Positions 48,253-56,340 of a stretch of DNA of 64,000 nt are shown piece by piece. Each line of letters begins with the position of its first letter. The first letter of the stretch is position 1. A model generated the notes under the pieces. The model was given only the letters and a program-made list of their open reading frames with translations. It was not told where the DNA came from and searched no databases. The DNA is from Euglena gracilis (lineage: Eukaryota; Euglenida; Euglenophyceae; Euglenales), in the NCBI GenBank assembly GCA_039621445.1, contig CP154955.1, positions 29,147,471 through 29,211,470 of the forward strand. Reading direction: 5' to 3'. Both the position numbers and the translations under genes were made by a program.

Positions 48253-49551
48253 GTGTACATGTCACTGATGCTGGGGGGAAGATTTCCACAACCAGGTGCC
48301 ATCTTGATGAAGAAGTTGACCATACCCCAGAAAATGAAGTTGGCATTCAATGAGAACGCATACTGGAACAAGGATATTAATCTGACGTATTTGAAATGGT
48401 TGCGTGCAGAACTCTCTGAGCTGGGCCACAAGGAAGTGCTGTGCGTCTTTGACTCGTTCACTGGCCAGGTATTGAGCACAAACTGCGTCATCATTTGTGT
48501 TCCCTTTTGTGCTCCAGATCACCGAAGAGGCCATTGACTGGATGAAGCGGAACCAGCTATGGGTTGCAATCATCCCAGGTGTTTCCATTGTCTTTCACCC
48601 ATAATATGGCGACATCACAGGGGGCTTGACACCTGTGCTCCAACCCTTGGACATCCTGGTGAATCGCTTGTTCAAGATTCAGTTTCGGTGGTTGTTGGAG
48701 GACACTGGACCTTTCCTCCCAGGTGTCCTTCAAAGCCATAATATGTATCTCAATATGTCTCATTTCAGATGGTTCCATCAAACGTGTTGACAACAACACG
48801 CTGTTGAGGATCATCCACGAGAGTAACTCCGCAATTGACCCGGTGACTTTGGTGAAGGCTTGGCGCAAGGCAGGCCTCGGGCTGCCATTGGATGGCAGCC
48901 AAGATGACCAGGGCGGTCCATAAGGGACGGGAAGTTTTTTTTTCCCTTAAGGACCGCCCCCCCGACCAAGGATCGACCGGGACTGCCAGGAATCACTTCT
49001 TTTCCCGAAGTCGACCCGTTTCGGGCAAAATACGGCCACTTTTTGGTCATGCATTTTCAAAAAAATTTTCTCGGCTGGGCCGGGACGGGATTTTTTTTTT
49101 TGCTTAAGGACCGCCCTGAAGATGACTGGGTCTCTGGCCTTGAGGATGAACGCCGGGATGCCCTGGTTGCCCGGCTTGTGGCAGAGCAAGACCGGCCAAG
49201 GACCCAAAAAATTGTTGCGCAATTTTGCTTGGCTGCCTTGCCTCCACTCTTTGTGTCCATTTGGATCCTTGCCTGCAGCATGCGCAAACGGCACGGCAGG
49301 AGGCGAAGCCGTGGGGAAAGCGGACAGTGGCGCCGGCAGCCTTACCTCCTGTTGCGGACTCGGCTTCCTCATCTAACCAACTGTCCAGGGAGGGGGAGGG
49401 AGAGGAAGTTGACATTGACGACGGCCTTGATGCCGAGTGTCCTGACGATGCTCCGGCTGCCGATTTCGATGCCATCGCTGCCCAGCTTGACGCGCAGCTT
49501 GCAGCAGAACTGCATGCACAAATAAACAATCTGCGCCCTCGTCGTAAGTGA
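48253..49551 (+). pseudogene. Tigger/pogo-type DDE transposase, interrupted
   Basis: The transposase cuts and pastes the surrounding element. Recognisable parts in order are a first strand region (VYMSLMLGG, 48253), 'VLCVFDSFTGQ' with a catalytic Asp, an intron at 48469-48517, 'WVAIIPG', an intron at 48579-48620, 'GLTPVLQPLDILVNRLFK' with the second Asp, an intron at 48723-48768, and 'AWRKAGLGLPLDGSQDD', the usual C-terminal Tigger motif. A hAT-type MITE then intervenes (48909-49118); its clean loss with one 8-bp repeat would keep the frame. A likely fourth intron is 49214-49278, followed by an acidic tail ending at TGA 49549-49551. The N-terminal DNA-binding domain is not found, and frames conflict before 48253, so the copy is broken. 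Introns of 42-49 nt are unusually short. Confidence 0.7.
48901..49126. mobile_element. hAT-type MITE in the transposase gene
   Basis: A 210-bp element (48909-49118) lies between 8-bp repeats AAGATGAC (48901-48908, 49119-49126). The left end is CAGGGCGGTCCATAAG and the right end, reverse-complemented, is CAGGGCGGTCCTTAAG. The first 55 bp also fold back on themselves (gggcggtcc / ggaccgccc). The 8-bp duplication and CAGGG terminus identify the hAT superfamily. It shares both ends with the longer element at 59937-61198. Confidence 0.85.
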
Positions 49552-49760
49552 GTTGAGCACAGCATCAGGCGCATCAGCATCATGAGCACTTTCCTTTGCA
49601 TTTGTCACCCAGAAAGTCCAAAAATTTTGGGGGGGGGGGAATAATCGCCCGGGTCCGGCTTTCCTGTTTTTGGGCCGAAAGTGGGGGGGGGAAATAATCG
49701 ACCGGGGAAAATAATCGGAAAGGTATAGTATGTTCTTCTTGTCCTCAGTTTTTGTTCTTA

Positions 49761-50709
49761 ATGGCTAACGTGACCCCCCCCTATTTGTCACCCCCCCCCT
49801 AATAGTCGCCCCCCCCCCTTGGGGGGGCGACAATTAGGGGGGGGGTTACCCATGGACCCATGGAAATGTGGGGTGAATTGTGTAACCCCCCCCCTAATTG
49901 TCACCCCCCCCTAATAGTCGCCAGGGGGGTCAAAACGCTCCCAGGGGGGTGCCATATAGGGGGGGGGGTCACGTTAAACGGGCGAACCTTGTGGCGTTGG
50001 CCGGAGTGAAACCTCCGCCCCCCCTTGAGGAATTTGTTGCTGCGATCCGCAAAATTTCTGAGGGCGGTAAGCAGGAGGCGGGCGGATGACCCGGTGGACG
50101 GCCCCTTGTTTGCTAAGAAAGAAACCAAGAGACTTTCCGGAGCGCAAGGCGTCCAACGATCCGGCATCCTACATTTTCTGACTTTTGTCGATTTTTGTGA
50201 GGATAACGGGTTAAAGTATGACTCGTTGGACGAATATTTGCGAGGTTGGGCTCGTCGCACCATTTTTCCGGTGTATTTGTTTGACGATGAGGCTGACGTG
50301 AAAAGTTGCAAACAACAGCGGGCCACACAGAACTTCTCACTAAAAGAACTTTCTGCAGACTACTGGCGAAGGTGAACGGCATGATGAGGGCGTACAATGC
50401 AACGGCCCCAAAAATTGCCTTGGCTGCCTTCGTGGATCGTCAATTTCCGTTGCTGAATGAATTTGCTGCCCCGGTGCTCAAACGTGAAAGAGGGGTGCGT
50501 GCCATGGAAGCAGCCCAACGAACGACACCTGGGATTTTGACAGAGGAGGAACTTCTGTCCCTCCGAACACGTTTTGACGCAAACAACGTTGGAATTTGCT
50601 GATTTTTGGATTCAAGACGGGTTTGCGTGCCGAGGTTTTGAGTCGGCTGACCACACTTGTCATTTTTTTCAAGAAAACGTACGCCGTCTTGGAAATCGTT
50701 TTACACTAA
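49761..50709 (+). pseudogene. tyrosine recombinase, disrupted and truncated
   Basis: The likely start is ATG at 49761 (M-A), split after GCTA by a MITE; reading resumes at 49977 with 'KRANLVALAGVKPPPPLEEF'. A GTAAG donor at 50067 suggests an intron with uncertain acceptor (50142 fits the frame). The middle part 'GILHFLTFVDFCEDNG...YLRGW' resembles a core-binding domain, followed by 'TPGILTEEELLSLR' leading to the catalytic domain. Box I is clear: TGLRAEVLSRL with the catalytic Arg at 50626-50628. Frames change near 50370 and 50590, each consistent with a one-base loss, which could be real decay or sequencing error. The remaining catalytic residues (H-x-x-R, Tyr) are missing because the coding sequence runs into the 50658 direct repeat. 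Confidence 0.55.
49766..49976. mobile_element. TA-flanked MITE in the recombinase start codon region
   Basis: A 207-bp insert (49768-49974) lies between TA dinucleotides (49766-49767, 49975-49976). The ends mirror each other: ACGTGACCCCCCCC at the left and GGGGGGGGTCACGT at the right. The interior is C/G runs with 'taattgtcacc' and 'taatagtcgcc' words in both orientations. Removing it with one TA joins ATG GCT to AAA CGG in frame, which is the main evidence for both the insertion and the gene start. Confidence 0.75.
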
Positions 50710-50834
50710 CGGATCCTTGTCTTGGGAATCGTTTTACACTAACGGTCGCCTGTCTTGGAAATCGTTTTACACTAACAATCGCCTGTCTTGGAAATCGTTT
50801 TACACTAACGGATTCAGCCTGAAATCCGTTAGTG
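50686..50834 (+). repeat. 33-bp tandem repeats and hairpin at the element's right end
   Basis: About four units of 'gtcttggaaatcgttttaca' plus 'ctaacggatccct' follow the recombinase remnant. The last runs into a perfect 12-bp-arm hairpin (CACTAACGGATT / AATCCGTTAGTG, 50803-50834). The word 'cttggaaa' is the reverse complement of 'tttccaag' in the host array. Confidence 0.85.
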
Positions 50835-50879
50835 TCTGTAGAAATTCAAGAGAGGCGTCGGGCCAAGGAAATAGGTTTT

Positions 50880-52015
50880 AAGGGGCAAGCCCCTAGTGTT
50901 TCCAAGTCGTTTTGGGGGGCAAATGTCTTGTGTTTCCAAGTCCTTTGGGGGGCCAAATCCCTTGTGTTTCCAAGACGGTTGGGGGGCCATATCCTTTTTG
51001 TTGCTCAACTGTTCAAGGGCCCCAAAATCACAAAATATCTTTTGTTTCCAAATAACCCCAAAATAGCAAACTCTCTTTTGTTTCCAAGTCGTTTCGGGTG
51101 GCAAATACCTTTTGTTTCCAAGTCGTTTCGGATGGCAAATCCCTTTCGTTTCCAAATTGTTTTGGGGGGCAAATCGCTTGTGTTTCCAAGTCCTTTGGGG
51201 GGCAAACCCCTTGGGTTTCCAAGTCGTTTGGGGGGCCAAATCCCTTTTGTTGCTCAACTGTCCGAGGGCCCCAAAATAACAAAATCTTTTGTGCTTCCAA
51301 GACGTTTTGTGGGCCAAATCCTTTTGTTTCTAAGTCATTTCGGGTGGCAAATCCCTTTTGTTTCTAAGTCATTTTGGGGGCCAAAGCCCTTTTGTTTCCA
51401 AGTCGTTTCGGGTGGCAAATCGCTTTTGTTCCTCAACTGTCCGAGGGCCCCAAAATACCAAAATCCCTCGTGTTTCCAAGACGTTTTAAGGGGCAAATCC
51501 CTTGTGTGTTCAAGTCGCTTTGGGGGCCAAGCCCCTTGTGTTTCCAAGTCGTTTTGGGGGGCAAATCACTTGTGTTTCCAAGCCCTTTGGGAGGCCAAAT
51601 CCCTTGTGTTTCCAAGACGTTTCGGGGGCCAAATCCCTTTTGTTGCTCATCTGTCCGAAGGCCCCAAAATAACAAAATCCCTTTTGTTTCCAAGTCGTTT
51701 TGGGTGGCCAATCCCTTTTGTTGCCGAACTGTCCGAGGGCCCCAAAATAACAAAATCCCTTGTGCTTCCAAGTCGTTTTGGGGGCCAAGTCCCTGTTTCC
51801 AGGTCGTTTCGGGTGGCAAATCCCTTTTGTTGCTCAACTGTCCGAGGGCCCCAAAATAACAAAAATCCCTTGTGCTTCCAAGTCGTTTTGGGGCCAAATC
51901 CTTTTTGTTTCCAAGTCGTCTGGGTGCTTCCTTTTTGTTTTCAAGTCGTTTTGGCCTTTGTGTTGTTCAACTGTTCAAGGGCCCCAAAATAGCAAAATCC
52001 CTCATGTCACCAAGT
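50880..52015 (+). repeat. 34-bp tandem array, right part
   Basis: It continues the array of 46545-47724 with the same unit. Because 34 is not a multiple of three and no unit phase holds a stop, a 386-codon frame (50832-51992) spans the whole block and other long frames run on the opposite strand (51433-51897). No domain is recognised, and I read the array as non-coding. Confidence 0.9.
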
Positions 52016-52059
52016 AATTTTGGGGTGTATTTAAGCAAATGTAACCAATATTAGTGCAG

Positions 52060-52590
52060 CCCGAGTTACGTAGCAACTCTTCGTGTAGCCCGAGTTATGG
52101 CCATTTTTCGGCCAATTTTGGCCCGTTTCAGGGGCAGGCTTGCAACGCAGCCGTTTTCGGGTCGTGTCTCTCAAAAAGTCTCTCAAAAATGGTGGGGAAT
52201 CAAAAGGAAATGTCCGGAGACCTAAATTAAAGCCCATAAAATGCCTTATCTAACGGTATTTTGATTTCCCCGCAACTCCCCGCCGAGCCCAAGTTACGGC
52301 CATTTTTCGGCCAATTTTGGCCATTTTGTACTGTTTTGGCCTGTTTTGACTTCGCCGTTTTCGGCCATTTTTGGGTGAAAAAGGCGAAAAAAAAGTCGAA
52401 AAAATCGAAAAAATTTTTGCCCGAAACCCTGTTTTTTTTGGCCTCCCGGACCCGGAAAAAACTGTTTTTGAGCCGAAAATGAGCGTTTTTCGACCCGCCA
52501 GCGCCCTGTTTTTGGCCCGAAACCCATGGAGTTTTGGGGCAGAATCAGGTCAAAGAAGTCGAAAAAAATCGATTTTTTTTTGCTCGAAAT
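52060..52590 (+). repeat. diverged satellite module
   Basis: Blocks like those at 16780-17350 reappear ('aaatgtccggagacctaaat', 'cccgcaactccccgcc', 'gagcgtttttcgacccgcc') but are more diverged from the other copies than those are from each other, suggesting an older outlying copy. Confidence 0.75.
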
Positions 52591-53955
52591 GATGGTTTTG
52601 GCCCCCACTCTTAAGTGTGGGGTGCTGTGGGGGTTTGTGTGTGTGGGGTGGGGGGTGGGGGTGTGCAGCACTGTGGGGTACTGTGGGGGCTCCACTTCAT
52701 GCCATGCCTCAGAAAATGATTTTTTGCCAAATTCTGCCAAATTTTCACAAAATTGTGCAAAACACTGCAAAATGCCACAAATGCCACAAATGTTGCATTG
52801 CATTAAATGTGTCTTGCTGTTTTTGTGCCAGAAAGTTAAAAACCAAATGCATTTTTGGGTAGCATAAATAATCTTGAATAATCTTGAATAATCACGAATA
52901 CTCGCAAATAATCACGAATCAGAATCAAGGGTGGTCAGCACGAATTTGTGGGGATCCCTGGAAGTTGGCATCCGATTGGGGAAAATGACCACTGCGTGGC
53001 TTTGTTAAACAGTTTTAAGGCGGAACCGGGATTCAAACACATTTCACGGTGCAGAATCTGGGGCGCCTACGCATATTTTTAATTGACCCTCTGTTGCCAT
53101 TTTTACTGCCTCCATGAGGAAGATGTTGTCTGCAGGCTTGAAGTAAAACCATGGGAGAGCTAGTGGGGGGGTCCAGGACCCCCCGAAAAGTGGACTCTTT
53201 GTGCCATTTTCATTAACATGAGGGGCCGATGGTGACCATGGTTGGTCGTGACTAGTCGCCAGCGACCATCAAATGGTCCATGCCCAGTTTTCTGCTTGGG
53301 CCATATCTTGCTGCTCATTTATAGGAGATGATCGCAGTCTTTTTTTCCATTTTGTTTGTAATGGGACATGGACTGCGTGTCTCAAGACCCTTGACGATAG
53401 CCGAGGCGCGCTTGGTTTTGAATGATGAAAGTTCGATTATTTCTCGCCGAGACTCAAGTGTGATTCCCTCCCCTATAGTTGTTTTCTTCCAGAAAAAACA
53501 AAGCTAAATTTTGAATTAAAGGGGCCAACATCATTTTTTTGTCTCAGCCCCTTGCTAGAGGTTTTGGCTCGTTTTTTCACCCCATCACATAACAGTGTAC
53601 AAAACTGATGTGCTGCGAAGCGTTAAAGACGTCGCTCACCTCTCCTACAAAGTATGGTTAATTTCTCACCTTTTTTGGAAGTCTTTTTGGGGGGGAGGGG
53701 TCCGTGCCACGCCAAGAGGGTCTGGCTGCGGGGGGGTCCGACCCATACAAAAACGGGTCTTCCGTGCCCCAAAACACCAGTGGACACTTTTAAAAAAACT
53801 GGAAAACGACAAATGGTGGAGAATTATCCAAAAAATGTGCGACATTTGGGTGTTTATCATTGGCCGGCCGGCGCCTTTGGTGCCAGCAAAAAATCACGAA
53901 ATCGGCTTAGGGGTCGGCATGCCGTGCCGAGGGGGTTGGGAAATTTGGGGGGGGG
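52591..53955. other. low-complexity and unique spacer
   Basis: It contains a G/T-rich stretch with repeated 'actgtgggg' (52610-52690), 'atgccacaaatgccac' (52770-52790), and about five 11-bp 'gaataatc(t/a)(t/c)' units (52866-52917). I see no gene. Confidence 0.5.
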
Positions 53956-54045
53956 TTAGGGTTAGGGTTAGGGTTAGGGTTAGGGTTAGGGTTAGGGTTA
54001 GGGTTAGGGTTAGGGTTAGGGTTAGGGTTAGGGTTAGGGTTAGGG
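53956..54045 (+). repeat. interstitial telomeric repeat (TTAGGG)15
   Basis: Fifteen uninterrupted TTAGGG units begin directly after a run of G and end at 'ttattatttg'. The array is flanked on both sides by ordinary sequence, so it is not a chromosome end here. The repeat type indicates a TTAGGG-telomere eukaryote if it derives from the host's own telomeres. Confidence 0.95.
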
Positions 54046-55081
54046 TTATTATTTGCTTCTTTTGTATTTGAAGGCCTAAAACATCAAAAAAATTTCGAGA
54101 ATGTGCCTCTAAGTACATTAGACTGTTGTTCGACCGACCCAACAGGACCCCCCCCCCTCGTCTTATCGACCCTAGTCAACCCTCCGAGGGTCAGTCAACC
54201 CATTGTTGGCCAACCGACTGAGTCGGTCGACCCAACAGGACCCCCACCCCCCCAGCCTACCGTCTGGGGGCTCTGGTTGGCTGACCTTGGAATCAATTTC
54301 TTTGTCCCGTGGCTTATGATTTGTTAACTCCTCCCCGTCATTCATCCTCCAGATGTTATCGCCAACCAGCCATCATCTGACGTTGATGCAACGTCTGGTA
54401 TGTTGCATCTTGTATGAGTTCCTTGATATTTTTCTGCCTACGCAAGGAAGGTCAACTTCTGTTTAGGTTGGTTGCCGGATTATCAATCCCCACCCCCATC
54501 CCCAGCTCGATGGTGAAATCACTTAGATGTGGAGAAAGTCTGTGTTTTGGACCCTGTTTTCCCCGAGACCAAACGTTTTGTCATTTTCTCATGACAAAAC
54601 GGCATGACACATGATACATGATGGCATGACAGAGCTGGGTCATGTTGTTACACCAGTTTTTAGTGGCAAATGCCTGATTTAGTGCACCAGTTCCTATTTT
54701 AATTTGGTGTGTAAATTCCTAATGTCGGGCCATAAAATTTAACTCGGGGCTCGGGGTCAATATCCTTATCTTGGCTGACCATTCCTAATTTGCTTTCAAG
54801 TTTTGTGTTGTGTTGGGAAGCACATTGGGCAATTTATTGGGTCTTTTAAACCATTCAGACAAAAATTGAGGCAATTTCAGCATCATGGTCCGTTTTGAGG
54901 CCATTTTTCTGTCATTTTTTTTTAGCACACGGGATTGCAGTTGTGCCTTTTTGGTCATTCAGACCATTATGGGTGAAGTTCTTTAAGCTGACCAAATGAC
55001 TCAAATTGGACAATTGGACGATTGAAATTGGTCAAGAAATCCAAACATGGCAAAATGAACAAATATGCCTAACGGCTGAAA
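54046..55081. other. mostly unique AT-rich spacer
   Basis: It holds a direct repeat of 'cgacccaacaggaccccc' (54134, 54229) and a possible 44-bp exon at 54353-54396 ('ag' before, 'gtatgt' after), which is too short to assign. Nothing else is recognised. Confidence 0.4.
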
Positions 55082-55261
55082 ATGGCCAAAAATGCAGCCT
55101 CCACCAACGATAAACATGACGTTGAAGGTATGTTCAACACCGCAAGGATGTGGCTAGCCCCATTTTCCTGTGAGCCACACGACTGGCCGATGGCGTGCTC
55201 CTCCTTAATCTGCCATGACGATTTAAAGGTGTTGGGCGTTGTTTGGACGGGGGGTTTATAA
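55082..55261 (+). CDS. small open frame, unrecognised (59 codons)
   Basis: ATG at 55082 to TAA at 55259-55261. Residue use is mixed and protein-like (for example 'MWLAPFSCEPHDWPMAC', 'HDDLKVLGVVWTGG'), in contrast to the low-complexity frames nearby. It could be an exon of a longer gene or a transposon relic. No family is recognised and no splice sites are certain. Confidence 0.2.
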   Translation: MAKNAASTNDKHDVEGMFNTARMWLAPFSCEPHDWPMACSSLICHDDLKVLGVVWTGGL

Positions 55262-56218
55262 AAGGTTTGTTTTGTTTTCTTTTGTAAAAAAAACAGGAAA
55301 AGTATCAAAAAACTGTAGCAAAATGATGATGGTTGTATTCAGAAAAACATGCAAACCCAGCTTATTGCATCATTTTTCATCCATTGTGTTTTTGTTTTGT
55401 TATTTGGTTTTTGTTTTGCCTCAATGGAGGTTAGGCAAAGAAGGGGCCCAGGGGGTGCTCGTCCCTTGCTGTTTGAGGGCGTATTTGTTCCAGTGGTCCC
55501 CCAAATGCATCAACCTTGCATTTTTTGTGTTAATTTTGTGTTTTTTTTTGTGGCCAAGGATGACAGGCTGTTTTTAAACAAACCTGTTTTTCAACGTATT
55601 TTTTTTGACAAAAAACAGGGATTTTTTCGACAAAAATGCACGTTTTGGACACTTTTTTTTGGTTATGTTTTTGGTGTTTTAAACATATGTATTAAACAAA
55701 AACAACTTCCCTGTTTGTGGCTTTACATTCCAAACGACAGGCAAGAGAGATCGGGCAGAGGGGAGAGGGGGTTCAGGGGAGTGCGCACTGTGGTGCCATT
55801 TTAGCCCAAGTTTTTGAGGGAAAATGGACTAAAAAAGTGAGGTTTTTTCAGTAATTTTTCGTGCCAGGAACGTTTGGTTATTCTTTTTACAAGAAAATTA
55901 CCGGGTGAATCGTTCCAATTAGTTTCGGTGCATTTTGGTGGGTTTTTTTTTGTGACCCTGCCCCTCAGCTAGACCAACAGGGGGGGGGGGGGGGGGGGGA
56001 TAGCACGATGTCTCAATTCATCCAAAATAACTCCTCCACCATCCAGCCCAGTTCTAATCTGGTTTTATCCTCTTGGCATATCGGAAATGAATTTTTTTGG
56101 TTAATCATTTTTTTCTCAAAAGCCATCGAGCCCTGGAATGAGAAAGGGCCGATTTCTGGAAAAGTGTCATGTCGTTAGAGCTTTTTTAAGGGTGCTTTGT
56201 GAACATTTCTTTCTGCAG
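55262..56218. other. AT-rich spacer
   Basis: T-rich frames (for example 55349-55804) are low complexity. A G run lies at 55981-55999. No gene is recognised. Confidence 0.4.
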
Positions 56219-56340
56219 GAGAAGTTCAAGGAATTTCTCAGTCTCATTATTGTTCAGAACATTCGGCTTCGATCTTATTGGGATCAACCACTTTTGTTTT
56301 AGCAGTTTTCTTCCTTCTCCGCTTTAACAAAAACGATCGG
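56219..56340 (+). pseudogene. possible piggyBac-type transposase remnant
   Basis: After a good acceptor ('tttctttctgcag') the frame reads EKFKEFLSLIIVQ...SYWDQP before a stop. This resembles the piggyBac transposase segment in which an E-x-x-x-F-L-G-I/L-x-I-x-x-G stretch is followed by YW. A +1 frame then gives 'FLLRFNKNDRQ', reminiscent of the next conserved 'RFLHFNDN' segment. Only about 35 residues support the call, no TTAA ends were located, and the match is from pattern memory. Confidence 0.3.

Larger units (their letters stand above)
48016..49730 (+). mobile_element. Tigger/pogo-like DNA transposon
   Basis: The ends are inverted: CTATACCTTTTTGATTAT at 48018 and, reading in from 49728, CTATACCTTTCCGATTAT. 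TA lies at 48016-48017 and 49729-49730. A TA duplication is diagnostic of the Tc1/mariner group, to which pogo/Tigger belongs, and the enclosed transposase fits. Sub-terminal 'aataatcgcccgggtcc' occurs near both ends (48074, 49640). The element is 1711 bp including a 210-bp nested MITE. Confidence 0.75.
47725..50879 (+). mobile_element. Crypton-like tyrosine-recombinase element with nested insertions
   Basis: The unbroken array unit 'ccaagacgttttaaggggc' seen near 46978 and 51478 is here split between 'gacgtttt' (47729) and 'aaggggc' (50880), giving GTTTT at both edges. The insert (47730-50874) has a 42-bp-arm hairpin at its left end, a tyrosine-recombinase gene in the middle, and 33-bp repeats plus a small hairpin at its right end. 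Near-terminal inverted sequence 'aaaacctatttc' / 'gaaataggtttt' and shared 'ctgaaat..gttagtgtctg' words link the two ends. After removing the Tigger-like element and the MITE the element would be about 1.2 kb. Known Cryptons carry a tyrosine recombinase and short 4-6-bp flanking repeats; assignment to that group is inference. Confidence 0.6.

Noticed and set aside
48095-48253. Zinc-finger-like frame (C-x2-C twice) before the transposase
   Set aside because: It is in a different frame from the transposase, ends at a stop near 48269 and has no clear splice join. It may be part of the lost N-terminus, but this cannot be supported.
46545-52015. CRISPR array
   Set aside because: Units are directly tandem with no unique spacers, and the context is eukaryotic.
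53956-54045. True chromosome end
   Set aside because: About 10 kb of ordinary sequence, including the YciO-like gene, continues beyond the array.
53595-54071. 158-codon frame ending in Arg-Val repeats
   Set aside because: The second half is the TTAGGG array and the first half has no supporting feature.
55239-55804. Phe-rich open frames
   Set aside because: Low complexity from T-rich DNA, no conserved features.
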